64,000 bases of DNA from an uncultured Actinobaculum sp. (GTDB taxonomy: Bacteria > Actinomycetota > Actinomycetes > Actinomycetales > Actinomycetaceae), in assembly GCA_938020505.1 (NCBI GenBank), contig CALIHR010000025.1:75411-139410 (forward strand), written 5' to 3'. The notes under the pieces are model-generated. The model did no database searches, was not told the origin of the DNA, and saw nothing but the letters and a program-made list of their open reading frames with translations. The position numbers and the translations under genes were made by a program. This document shows positions 43,692 through 52,166 of the stretch, piece by piece. Position 1 is the first letter of the stretch, and the number at the start of each line of letters is the position of its first letter.

Positions 43692-43726
43692 GGTGTTGGA
43701 AAGCGGTTCCGACGCTTTCCAACACC
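43692..43726 (+). promoter_or_regulatory. 14-bp perfect hairpin in the 5' leader of the peptide cassette
   Basis: GGTGTTGGAAAGCG (43692-43705) pairs perfectly with CGCTTTCCAACACC (43713-43726) around a seven-base loop, followed by AAAACAAAATTAATT. It ends 34 bp before the ATG of the secreted protein. A leader structure that protects or regulates the mRNA is plausible. Confidence 0.55.
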
Positions 43727-43760
43727 AAAACAAAATTAATTGTGTAAGGAGGATTTTATC

Positions 43761-44210
43761 ATGAAATCCCGATCTGCTGCCATAACCGTGGCAGCGTTGG
43801 CCTGTATGTACGCACTCGCCCCGACGTCCGCGAGTGCGACTCAGGACTCGTCTACAGTGACCTTCGACAATGGGGAAACCCTCACGTCGAATGCGTGGAT
43901 CCAGCCGTGGACATGGGGAGTGTGCGGGAGGTTCCAGACTTCCGCGACCATGACCGCTTCCCCGCAATGGATCAGGAATACGACGTCCTTTTACCAAATT
44001 GGGCTGGGTTCGATTTCCATCAAGGGTGTGAACATCGAGGACAGCAGGCAGGACTCGGCGACGCTTAGTTGGACGAACGACAACGGCGCCAAGGGTTCGT
44101 ACCTCAGTGGAACCGTATGCGGAGGCTGGGGCATGGTCTATCTTGGGATGGATGCGACCGCCACGGCCTTCTACAACGGCAATCTCCGCGTGGCCAATGC
44201 GCACGTCTGA
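43761..44210 (+). CDS. small secreted protein, lactococcin-972-like bacteriocin candidate
   Basis: This 149-residue protein starts at ATG 43761 with AAGGAGG eight bases upstream. A signal peptide ends in SASA (about residue 28). The mature 120 residues are rich in Thr, Ser, Gly, Trp and Asn, with two cysteines (WGVCGRF and TVCGGWG) able to form a disulfide. The C-terminal pattern SATLSW...NG...GGWGMVYLG...TATAFYN resembles the SATV...AGVWAKATV...ASFYYN pattern of lactococcin 972. Genes for a membrane protein, an ABC ATPase and a permease follow, as in bacteriocin clusters. The bacteriocin role is inferred; another exported effector is possible. Confidence 0.6.
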   Translation: MKSRSAAITVAALACMYALAPTSASATQDSSTVTFDNGETLTSNAWIQPWTWGVCGRFQTSATMTASPQWIRNTTSFYQIGLGSISIKGVNIEDSRQDSATLSWTNDNGAKGSYLSGTVCGGWGMVYLGMDATATAFYNGNLRVANAHV

Positions 44211-45102
44211 CGGCGTGACGAAGAGTTCCTCACGGCGTGGTCTTGTCTACGTGATTGTGGCGGTTCTCATCCTGCTCGGTCTGGGGTGCTTTTTCGCACC
44301 CCAGATCGGGAGGTATTTCGGCGGAGACAGGGCACAGGAGACGGGGGTCTCCGACCGGCTCTATGACGAGGTGGTGCACTATCAGCGCGACGACGGGCTT
44401 TTCGCCCTTCCCGAGGCCAAGGGGGCACGAGACGTGGGAACCGTGATTCACGGCACCTATCTTGCGTCCCGAATCTTGGGATCAAGGTTTTCGGACGCGG
44501 TCACCGACGAAATGCGCGACAGCCTGTGGAAATATGCCGGAAAGCTCGGAGACAGGCCGATAACCCAGCTTGAAGCCTACGCTGTGCTCAAGGCCGCCGG
44601 TGACAAACGGTGGCGGAACGGAGTCAAACTTGCCGAAAGCCGTATGAAGGCTTTCTCCCGCGAAATTTCAACCGAACAACTCTCCGAGTATCTCGACACC
44701 TCGCAAGTCGCACTTCAAATCGAACCGAAGCTGAAAAAATCGGCGTTGAAAGAATTCGAACCGGGCAACGACGAGATGCTGCAAAGGCTGGCGATCACAT
44801 CTGTAGCGCTTCACTACGTCTTCTCCAACGACCGGGAGGTCAGATCCATGTTTCCCGCGCTGCAGAAACGTGCCCTCGCATGGGCGAGGGGCGAAGACTC
44901 GAGTGACATTCAGTTTTTGCTGAGCAATCTTGCGGCGCAGGCGTCCTCTGTTCACTCGCTGAGTGAACAGAGCCGGGACGCCAGGAACAAGAGGCTGGCG
45001 GGGATGCGCGGGTGCGCCGACGCGAAGCTTCTTCTGCGTGCGGGCGGAGAGGGCTCGACGTGCAGTTTTTTACTCACCCACATCGACAGATTGATAGGCT
45101 GA
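44197..45102 (+). CDS. membrane-anchored helical protein of the secreted-peptide cassette
   Basis: This 301-residue protein starts at ATG 44197, overlapping the peptide gene by 14 bp; GTG 44215 is an alternative. One N-terminal transmembrane helix (about residues 14-35) precedes a mostly helical extracytoplasmic domain. DGLFALPEAKGARDVGTVIHGTYLASRIL and similar repeats resemble alpha/alpha-toroid folds such as prenyltransferase/terpene-cyclase-like domains. Two cysteines occur near the C terminus. I do not recognise a family. The overlap with the peptide gene argues for a joint role, for example in maturation, export or immunity. Confidence 0.7.
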   Translation: MRTSDGVTKSSSRRGLVYVIVAVLILLGLGCFFAPQIGRYFGGDRAQETGVSDRLYDEVVHYQRDDGLFALPEAKGARDVGTVIHGTYLASRILGSRFSDAVTDEMRDSLWKYAGKLGDRPITQLEAYAVLKAAGDKRWRNGVKLAESRMKAFSREISTEQLSEYLDTSQVALQIEPKLKKSALKEFEPGNDEMLQRLAITSVALHYVFSNDREVRSMFPALQKRALAWARGEDSSDIQFLLSNLAAQASSVHSLSEQSRDARNKRLAGMRGCADAKLLLRAGGEGSTCSFLLTHIDRLIG

Positions 45103-45130
45103 CCTGGTCAAGGTCTGCTTGGAGGCTCGA

Positions 45131-45826
45131 ATGAGCGAACAAAGAACGGCGAACAGCCGAAAAAGCGGAGGCAAAGAGCTTCTTCGCCTCGAAGGAGTGT
45201 CCAAGAGATATCGCGTGGGGGGCGCAGAGCAAGCCGTTGTCGAAAATGTGAGTCTCACGGTGTCGCGCGGCGAAGTGGTGTGGTTGACCGGGCCCTCGGG
45301 AGTCGGAAAATCCACCGTCGTGCGAATCGCAGGACTTCTCTCGACTCCCACGTCCGGAAAGGTGACAATTGACGGAGTCGACGGTCAGACCGTGAAGAAC
45401 CAGGCCTTGTATCGGGCGAAGACGATTGGAATTGTCTTTCAGAATGCGAATCTGCTGGGGGAGATCACGCTCGAGGGGAATCTCGCCGTCGCGGCCTTGC
45501 GTTCTTCCGCCGACGAACGAAAGGCGGCGATGCGACGATTCGGGCTCGACGAGGTCATGGGCACCCCCGCCAAACAGCTCTCGGGAGGGGAGGCGCAACG
45601 GGCGGCCTTGTGCAGGGCCTTGGTCAATTCTCCTGCTCTGCTTCTAGCCGACGAGCCGACGTCGGCCCTGGACGAGGACAATGCCGGCCAAGTGCTCAGC
45701 GCCCTCGCCGAATGCGCGGATGAGGGAATCGGGGTGCTCATCGCCAGCCACGATCCGCGCGTTGCGGGCATAGCGAGCCGAACTGTCGTGCTGTCAGACC
45801 GGCGGAAGAAACGAGGCGGACGATGA
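45131..45826 (+). CDS. ABC transporter ATPase (LolD/MacB type)
   Basis: This 231-residue ATPase starts at ATG 45131 with GGAGG upstream. Walker A is GPSGVGKST, the signature LSGGEAQR, Walker B LLLADEP and the H-loop ASHD. It overlaps the permease gene by 4 bp (ATGA). Together they form a MacB-like export or mechanotransmission complex, probably dealing with the secreted protein encoded two genes upstream. Confidence 0.92.
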   Translation: MSEQRTANSRKSGGKELLRLEGVSKRYRVGGAEQAVVENVSLTVSRGEVVWLTGPSGVGKSTVVRIAGLLSTPTSGKVTIDGVDGQTVKNQALYRAKTIGIVFQNANLLGEITLEGNLAVAALRSSADERKAAMRRFGLDEVMGTPAKQLSGGEAQRAALCRALVNSPALLLADEPTSALDEDNAGQVLSALAECADEGIGVLIASHDPRVAGIASRTVVLSDRRKKRGGR

Positions 45827-47028
45827 ATCGAGTCAAATCTTTGCTGCGCAGCGAGCTGCCAAGCCTGCCGCGCCGGAACCGTTCAACCATCGCGCTCATA
45901 GCGTTCTTCCTCATCCTTCTTCTCAACGGACAGGCCGTCATCGGCGCGGGGATATCCGTCTACGCTCAGAATTCGCAGGAAAAGTCGGCCTTGACGCTCA
46001 TTGAGCTTTCCGGAGCGGACCAACATGCGCGCAAGGACCTCTCGAGGGCGAATTTGGACGCGATTGCGAAGACAAACGGCGTGACGGGAGTCTACCCGTG
46101 GTTCCAACGCGACCTCGCACTGTCCGAGAGTTCCACTTGGCCGGATCGCAGCGTGAATCCGGGCGTGCTCTGGGCTTCCCCCGTCATTCCCGGCCTGGAG
46201 CCGCGGATGGTCGAAGGGGCCTCGCCCGGCTCCCTCAAACGCGGTCAGATCATCCTTCCCGAAAAGGTTCCCGGAGGAAAACTGCGGGGATTGATGGGAA
46301 AACGAGTGACTTTGGAGAGCACACGGCAGACCGGGCGCGGGACGGGTGAGCCTGCCCGCCGCACGTACACGGTAGTCGGGATATCCGACAATTCGGTTCC
46401 CGGAGCCGATGGGCCCACTCCCGCATACGTCGCCTACGACGACCTCCTTGAGCTCAACGGCGGCAAGGAGCCCGTGTCGTTTGTCACCGGCTATGTCAAA
46501 GTCAAGTCGGAAAAAATGGTCAATGGAGTTCAATCGCGACTGGCCGGCCAAGGCTATGCGGTCAAGAGCCTGGCCTCCCAAATCAACGAGCTCGGCGGAC
46601 TGTTTTCCGTGCTGCGCGGCGCAGTTCGCATATTCATGGCGATCATCGTGGTGATCTCGCTTGCCCTGGGGTCGGTGGCGGGAAGCCTGTGGGTGCGCCA
46701 CCGCTACCGCGACATAGGAATCCTCAAGGCCGTCGGTTGGAGCAGGAAGATGATCTTCGGAGCGCTTTCGATCGAATTGCTGACTGCGGGCCTCATCGCG
46801 GCTTTGTGGGGAATAGCTTTGGGCTTCGGCACATCGCTTCTCACAACGGCGGCCGTATCCTCGGCCGACCTCGTCCTTCTTCCCGTGGAGCCTTGGAAGT
46901 TCCCGCCGATGTCGTCGGCGGCCGTCATACTCCTGGCAGTCCCCCTTTGCGTTGTTCTGGGGGGAATGCCCCGTGCGCGCCAAGCGGCGAGGCTTGACCC
47001 CGACGACGTCCTACGGGCGGTCGAGTGA
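45823..47028 (+). CDS. FtsX/MacB-type ABC permease
   Basis: This 401-residue permease has the MacB topology: one N-terminal helix (about 23-48), a large extracytoplasmic MacB-PCD-like domain (about 50-255), and three C-terminal helices with the coupling segment YRDIGILKAVGWSRKMIFG. It is the last gene of the four-gene cassette. MacB-type permeases work by moving substrates out from the extracytoplasmic side or relaying ATPase cycles to it, suiting release or detoxification of a secreted peptide. Confidence 0.9.
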   Translation: MNRVKSLLRSELPSLPRRNRSTIALIAFFLILLLNGQAVIGAGISVYAQNSQEKSALTLIELSGADQHARKDLSRANLDAIAKTNGVTGVYPWFQRDLALSESSTWPDRSVNPGVLWASPVIPGLEPRMVEGASPGSLKRGQIILPEKVPGGKLRGLMGKRVTLESTRQTGRGTGEPARRTYTVVGISDNSVPGADGPTPAYVAYDDLLELNGGKEPVSFVTGYVKVKSEKMVNGVQSRLAGQGYAVKSLASQINELGGLFSVLRGAVRIFMAIIVVISLALGSVAGSLWVRHRYRDIGILKAVGWSRKMIFGALSIELLTAGLIAALWGIALGFGTSLLTTAAVSSADLVLLPVEPWKFPPMSSAAVILLAVPLCVVLGGMPRARQAARLDPDDVLRAVE

Positions 47029-47038
47029 GAACGGGATT

Positions 47039-48841
47039 CTATCCGCGAGGGTTCGCGTAGAGGCCCTCGACGACGTCGGCGTGGCGCTCGAGGACGTCGG
47101 CGCGCTTGACCTTCATCGACGGGGTGAGCAGGCCGTTCTCCTCCGTGAAGTCGCCGTTGACCACCGTGAATTTGCGGATCGACTCGGCGCGCGAGACCTG
47201 CTCGTTCGTCCGGTCCACCGCCCGCTGGAGCGCTTCGAGGACGGCAGGGTGGCGCGCCGCCGAGGCCGCGTCCATGTGCGGCAGGCCGTGCCCGCGCAGC
47301 CAGCCGGGAAGCATGTCGGCGTCGAGGGTGATGAGCGCGCCGACGAAGGGGCGTTTGTCGCCGACGGCCACGACCTGTGAAATGAGCGGATGCCCGCGCA
47401 GCTTGTCCTCGAGGACGGCCGGGGCCACGTTCTTGCCTCCCGCTGTCACGATGAGCTCCTTCTTCCTTCCGGTGACGGAGAGGAACCCGTTCTTGTCGAT
47501 GGCGCCGACGTCGCCCGTGCGGAACCATCCTTTCTCGAACGCCTCGGATGTGGCTGAGGGGTTGTTGTGATATCCGAGGAAAACGTGCGGGCCCTTGAGG
47601 AGGATTTCGCCGTCGTCGGCGATCCTCACCGCGGTTCCCGGAAGGGGCTGGCCCACCGTGCCCATCTTGAAGGCGCCGGGGCGGTTGGCGGTGGACGGGC
47701 CGGAGGTCTCGGTCAGGCCGAAGGCCTCGATGACCGAAAGGCCGATGCCGCGATAGAAGTGGCCGAGCCATTTGCCCAGGGGAGCGCCCGCCGATATCGC
47801 GTACCGGCAGTTCGAGCCCAGGGCGGCGGTGATTTTCTTCCACACGAGGGAGCGCGCGAGGGCCCGCTGGAGGCGGAACAGCGGCCCGTGGAACCTTTTG
47901 CGCGAGTTGCGCACGGCCACATGCGCCGCCCATCGGAAGATTCTGAGCCGCAGCCCGCGCACCTTCGCCTCGGCCGCGTTGTAGACCTTCTCCAGGACTC
48001 GCGGCACGCACAGGAGGGCGGAGGGCTCAAAGGATTGGATGTCGGTCAGCAGGTGTTTGACGTTGGGGACGTGCGCCACCCGCCCGCGCCCGGCGACGGC
48101 GAAGTAGAAGACGACCCTTGCCATGACGTGGGCGAGGGGGAGGAAGAGGAGGATTCTGCTGTCGCCGCGGTCGATGATCGGCCCTTCTGCGGCGAGCGTG
48201 GACATCGTGATCGCCGCGATGTTGCCGTGGGTCAGCTCGACGCCCTTCGGGTTTCCCGTGGTGCCTGACGTGTAGATGACCGTCGCCGTGTCCTCGCCGG
48301 TCAGCGCGTTCTTCCTCTCCAGCACGCGGGCCTCGTCGATCCGCGAACCGGCCGCGTACAGCTTCTGCAAACCGTCGCTGTCGTAGACGACCGTCGGCAT
48401 GAGGCCGGGCGTCTTCACAGAGTCGACTGCGGCGGCGTGTGCGGCCGAGTCGGTCAGGACGAGGCGGACGTCGGCGTCGGAGACGATCCATCGAATCTGC
48501 TCGGCAGAGCTCGACTCGTAGATCGGAACCACTGTGAGGCCCGCGTACAGGGCCGCCATGTCCAGCAGGCTCCACTCGTAGGAGGTCGCGCCGAAGATCG
48601 AGACGGCCTCGCCCGGTTTCAGGCCGAGCCCGATGAGCCCGCGGGCCGCCTGGACCACGTCCGATTCGAACTCGGCCGCGGTGATCTTCACCCACGAGGC
48701 GCCGATCTCCGTGCGACGTTCGACGCAGACGCCGTTAGGGGCCTTTGCCGCGCGGCGGGCGAGGAGCCACGGCACGGTCATATGGGATTTGATCGCCGCA
48801 ACGGGCTTGTCGGACCACGATCCGTCGCGATGTCTTTTCAC
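47039..48841 (-). CDS. long-chain fatty acyl-CoA ligase
   Basis: This AMP-forming ligase of about 600 residues activates fatty acids to acyl-CoA. The P-loop is VIYTSGTTGNPKGVELTHGN. The later core motifs are EAFGLTETSG, GWFRTGDVG and GRKKELIVTAGGKNVAP. The start is the GTG at 48841 with AGGAG upstream (VKRHRDGSWS); a GTG 42 bp further upstream would add 14 residues. It is convergent with the ABC permease gene, only 10 bp away. The carboxylic substrate is not defined by the sequence. Confidence 0.92.
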   Translation of the reverse strand: MKRHRDGSWSDKPVAAIKSHMTVPWLLARRAAKAPNGVCVERRTEIGASWVKITAAEFESDVVQAARGLIGLGLKPGEAVSIFGATSYEWSLLDMAALYAGLTVVPIYESSSAEQIRWIVSDADVRLVLTDSAAHAAAVDSVKTPGLMPTVVYDSDGLQKLYAAGSRIDEARVLERKNALTGEDTATVIYTSGTTGNPKGVELTHGNIAAITMSTLAAEGPIIDRGDSRILLFLPLAHVMARVVFYFAVAGRGRVAHVPNVKHLLTDIQSFEPSALLCVPRVLEKVYNAAEAKVRGLRLRIFRWAAHVAVRNSRKRFHGPLFRLQRALARSLVWKKITAALGSNCRYAISAGAPLGKWLGHFYRGIGLSVIEAFGLTETSGPSTANRPGAFKMGTVGQPLPGTAVRIADDGEILLKGPHVFLGYHNNPSATSEAFEKGWFRTGDVGAIDKNGFLSVTGRKKELIVTAGGKNVAPAVLEDKLRGHPLISQVVAVGDKRPFVGALITLDADMLPGWLRGHGLPHMDAASAARHPAVLEALQRAVDRTNEQVSRAESIRKFTVVNGDFTEENGLLTPSMKVKRADVLERHADVVEGLYANPRG

Positions 48842-48970
48842 GGGCGCTCCTGACGTTGAGAGTGCGACATTGGGAGAATACACGGCTAGGCTAGCCCTTT
48901 TGGAATTGCGTTACACATCGGCGTCGGGCCGGCCGAGTTCGCGAGACGCATCTCACGCTAGAATCCCCGT

Positions 48971-49726
48971 ATGAAGATTGCACGAATCGGGCTCGACCAG
49001 GGCCCGCGATACGCCGTCGTCGACGAAGAGAGCGGCGAGCTCATCCTCCTCGCCGACGATCCGCTGTTCGGCGAGGGCAAGCCCACCGGCCAGCGGCTCA
49101 GGCCGGAAGACGTCCGGCTGGTCTCGCCGATGATTCCGCGCTCGAAGGTCGTCGGCTTCGGCGGCTCCTATCCCGACGGCGAGCCCCCCGCCTCAACGGA
49201 CGGCCTCCTCGTCTTCCTCAAACCCAACACCTCCGTCGTCGGGCCGGACGACCCGATCGTGCTTCCGCCCCATCTTCCCGAGGTCGTGCACGAGGTCGAA
49301 CTCGCCGTGGTCATCGGGCGCGTGGCCAAAGACGTTCCGCCCGAGCGGGCCCACGAGGCGATCCTCGGGTACACCGTCGCCGACGACGTCACCGGAGTCC
49401 ACGCGAACCTCGCCGTCGCCAAGGGGACGGACACGTTCTGCCCCGTCGGCCCGTACATCGAGACCGAGCTCGACCCGTCCGATCTGGCGCTGGCCTCGCG
49501 GATCGACGGCGAGCCCTCGCGCGAAGGCCGCACGTCCCAGCTCGCCTTCTCGGTTCCCGAACTCGTCTCGCACGCCTCGAAGATGTTCACCCTGCTGCCA
49601 GGGGACATCGTGCTGACCGGTTCGCCGGGCGTGCGCGGCGTCGAACCGCAGATCGCGTCGGGGCAGACCGTCGAGGTCGAATGCGAGGGAATCGGAAGGC
49701 TCCGCAATCCCGTCATCCGGCGGTGA
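48971..49726 (+). CDS. fumarylacetoacetate hydrolase family protein
   Basis: This 251-residue protein has the C-terminal FAH fold. SKVVGFGGSYPDGE and LKPNTSVVGPDDPIVLP lead to the metal-binding HEVELAVVIG (two glutamates), GYTVADDVT (aspartate), and LLPGDIVLTGSPGV. Members cleave C-C bonds of acylpyruvates and related diketo acids. In many actinobacteria this gene lies directly before gltX; here gltX is about 14 kb further on. The ATG is close behind a TAGAAT, suggesting a short or absent leader. Confidence 0.92.
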   Translation: MKIARIGLDQGPRYAVVDEESGELILLADDPLFGEGKPTGQRLRPEDVRLVSPMIPRSKVVGFGGSYPDGEPPASTDGLLVFLKPNTSVVGPDDPIVLPPHLPEVVHEVELAVVIGRVAKDVPPERAHEAILGYTVADDVTGVHANLAVAKGTDTFCPVGPYIETELDPSDLALASRIDGEPSREGRTSQLAFSVPELVSHASKMFTLLPGDIVLTGSPGVRGVEPQIASGQTVEVECEGIGRLRNPVIRR

Positions 49727-49857
49727 GGCCGCCTGTCCGGAGCCGAGGCTGCATCCGCCGCTGAGACCATGGGCGCCGAGGCCGGCGTCCGGCGGGTGCG
49801 GGCGAGGCTGAAACAATGCCGAAGACGGGCGAAGGCGCGGATCAAAAGCGGACGGAG

Positions 49858-49897
49858 AAGGCGTGTGGCGCGGCAAACGAGCCGCGCCACACGCCTT
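49858..49897. terminator. 17-bp perfect hairpin, bidirectional terminator
   Basis: AAGGCGTGTGGCGCGGC (49858-49874) pairs perfectly with GCCGCGCCACACGCCTT (49881-49897) around a six-base loop. It lies between the convergent FAH gene and the ABC permease gene and would stop transcription from both sides. Confidence 0.8.
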
Positions 49898-49932
49898 CCT
49901 GTCGATTGTGCAGCCGCCGCTGAGGGCAGACG

Positions 49933-51300
49933 TCAGTCGTTGCGCCTGCGGCTGGACGTCAGGACGTGCCGCTCGAGGGGCGTGCACACGAGCAGGGCCA
50001 GCAGCGTCAGCGCAAAACCAGCGCCCAAGACTCCTGCGAGCTGTATGTACGCGGATGTCGTCGGCGTCTCGTCCATGTAGCTGATGACCAGGAAGCAGCC
50101 GAATCCGGCGGCGATCACCGAGGTGGCTGCCAAGGGGCCGAGGACCTGGTGGAGCCTGCCGAGCGTGAAGACGCGGAAGGGGAATCCGACCTTCGACAGG
50201 GCGACCGTCTGATCCGCCCTCTCGAAGACCAGGCTTGCCTGGTTCGTGAGCGAGGACTGCGCCGCGACGGCGAATCCGAAGGCGAGGGTGATCCACACGC
50301 CGAACTTGATGTCGCGGAGCGCCCACTCCGACCCGGGGTTGGCGCTGTCTGGGGCTGCGCTCACAAAGCCCGCGACGAAGCACAGGAGCGCGACTCCGCC
50401 GACCGTCCGCCACACGGCTCGCGGATCGTCCAAAAGGCGTCGGACGGCGAGCAGGCGGGGCACCGAGGAGGTTTTCGTCAGCGGCCGCGCCGCGACCTGA
50501 AGCAGCCACGGCCCGACCAGCGAGAACGCCGCGACGAAGAGTCCGACGAAGACTCCCACTGCCACGAGCGCGGAGGTTTCCATCTTCGAGCCTTCGCGGG
50601 TGTTCGCCCAGTAGGCGAAGGCAAAACCGGCGACGATGAAGACCGCCAGGCGCCACATTTTCAGCGCTTTCGGCGTTTCCCTGCGCGTGACGCCGAGGGG
50701 GGAGATGCGCACCTTTTGCAGGCCGACGACGGTCGAGGCCATGGCGATGAACAGCAAAACGGCGAGCAGCCCGAGCATGGCCGCGATCGGGAGCATCATG
50801 AGCGAGGTGTCGATGGAAACCTTGAAGAAGCTGGCGTTGCTCCAGGCGGGAAGCGTGGCGTAGTAAAGGACGACGCCGGCAACCGCGCCGATGAGCCATT
50901 GGGCGGCCGTTTCGATGAGGGCCATTCGAACCGTCTGCGAGCCGGTCACGCCGATCAGGCGCAAGGTTGCGAGCCTGCGGGCGCGGGCCTGCGCGCCGAG
51001 CCTCGCGGCGGAGGACCCGAGCGCGAAGATCGGGATCACTAACAGCGCGCCAGCCACGACCGACAGAACGTAGTACGTGAGCATCGTGTCGGCGCGGTCC
51101 TCGCCGATCGCCCGGAGGATCTTCGCGGGCCTTTCCTCGTTCAGCGTCTTGAACATCCAGATGCCGCCGGCCACCGTCAGGGCGATGAGGGTCGACAGAG
51201 CGAAGGAAACCACGGCCAGGACGTCCAGCCATGCCGCTCCGGATCGCATTTTGATCCTCGCCACGGCCAGGCGGGGGGCGAGTCGCGTCGTCGGGCTCAT
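49933..51300 (-). CDS. FtsX-like ABC transporter permease
   Basis: This 455-residue permease has about ten hydrophobic segments in two FtsX-like halves; RLATLRLIGVTGSQTVRMALIETAAQWLIGA is the coupling region of the first half. The start is ATG 51300, overlapping the ATPase stop by 4 bp; a longer upstream frame is a shadow of the ATPase gene. It belongs with the divergently transcribed two-component system 52167-54071, an arrangement common for antimicrobial-peptide or envelope-stress exporters. The substrate is not predictable. Confidence 0.88.
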   Translation of the reverse strand: MSPTTRLAPRLAVARIKMRSGAAWLDVLAVVSFALSTLIALTVAGGIWMFKTLNEERPAKILRAIGEDRADTMLTYYVLSVVAGALLVIPIFALGSSAARLGAQARARRLATLRLIGVTGSQTVRMALIETAAQWLIGAVAGVVLYYATLPAWSNASFFKVSIDTSLMMLPIAAMLGLLAVLLFIAMASTVVGLQKVRISPLGVTRRETPKALKMWRLAVFIVAGFAFAYWANTREGSKMETSALVAVGVFVGLFVAAFSLVGPWLLQVAARPLTKTSSVPRLLAVRRLLDDPRAVWRTVGGVALLCFVAGFVSAAPDSANPGSEWALRDIKFGVWITLAFGFAVAAQSSLTNQASLVFERADQTVALSKVGFPFRVFTLGRLHQVLGPLAATSVIAAGFGCFLVISYMDETPTTSAYIQLAGVLGAGFALTLLALLVCTPLERHVLTSSRRRND

Positions 51301-51995
51301 GCGCGGGCTCCCTTCGCGGTCGTGTCGGCGTGGATGCGGCCGTCGCGAATCTCGATGAGCCTGTCGCACCAGGCGGCGACGTTGGGATCGTGGGTGACCA
51401 CCACGAGGGTGGCGCCGCCCATGCGCGCCGTCGTCGTGAGAATCTGCATGATTTCGTGCCCGGTCGCCTGGTCGAGCGCGCCCGTCGGCTCGTCGGCGAA
51501 GACAACCGAAGGCGACGAGGCCAGCGCCCGCGCCACGGCCACGCGCTGGGCCTGGCCGCCGGACATTTCGCCCGGCCTCCTCTTGCGCTCGGATTCCAGC
51601 CCGACCTTGGTCAGCCACGAGTTGGCCTCCCTGATGGCGGACCGACGCGAGGCGCCCGCGAGCATGAGGGGGAGGGCGACGTTCTCGTTTGCGGGAAGCT
51701 CGGGGACCAGCTGGCCGTCCTGGAAGACGAATCCGAAGGCCTTCAGCCGCAGGCGCGAGCGCGCGGCGTCGTTCAAACCCGTGACCGACGTTCCGCCGAC
51801 GGTTATCTCGCCGGATGTCACGGGGAGTATCCCCGAAAGGCAGTGCAGGAGGGTCGACTTTCCCGAACCGGACGGGCCCATGACGGCCACGGACTGTCCG
51901 GCGGGAATCGTGACGTCGACTCCCGCGAGCGCCTTGACGGCGCCGAAGTTCTTCACCAGGTTTCGCCCTGTCAGGGCCATGTGCGTTGCGTTCAT
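51297..51995 (-). CDS. ABC transporter ATPase (LolD/MacB type)
   Basis: This 232-residue ATPase starts at ATG 51995 (MNATHMALTGRNLVKNF). It has Walker A GPSGSGKST, the signature MSGGQAQR, Walker B VVFADEP and the H-loop VTHD. It is coupled to the permease by an ATGA overlap. Its start faces the histidine-kinase gene across about 170 bp, in which both promoters must lie. Confidence 0.93.
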   Translation of the reverse strand: MNATHMALTGRNLVKNFGAVKALAGVDVTIPAGQSVAVMGPSGSGKSTLLHCLSGILPVTSGEITVGGTSVTGLNDAARSRLRLKAFGFVFQDGQLVPELPANENVALPLMLAGASRRSAIREANSWLTKVGLESERKRRPGEMSGGQAQRVAVARALASSPSVVFADEPTGALDQATGHEIMQILTTTARMGGATLVVVTHDPNVAAWCDRLIEIRDGRIHADTTAKGARA

Positions 51996-52166
51996 GTTTC
52001 CATTGAACAGCGAATGCGGCAGGCGGACCATGGTGCTGCGTATCGAAAGAAGGTAGAGCCAGCTCTACTGTTTCTCAGCGGTGCGGCCGGGCTCCGCCGC
52101 CTGCGCCGGAGGCTTTGCGCGGCGTCGAGGCGGGACATTTCTCCGCGGCGAGGTAGGGTATCGCCC

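Larger units (their letters stand above)
43183..43760. other. 578-bp non-coding leader region with two hairpins
   Basis: No gene is supported between divergent aroE and the secreted-peptide gene. The region holds two strong hairpins, listed separately, the second of which lies just before the ribosome site AAGGAGG (43746-43752). The promoter of the cassette must lie here, but no clear -35/-10 pair stands out. Confidence 0.5.
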
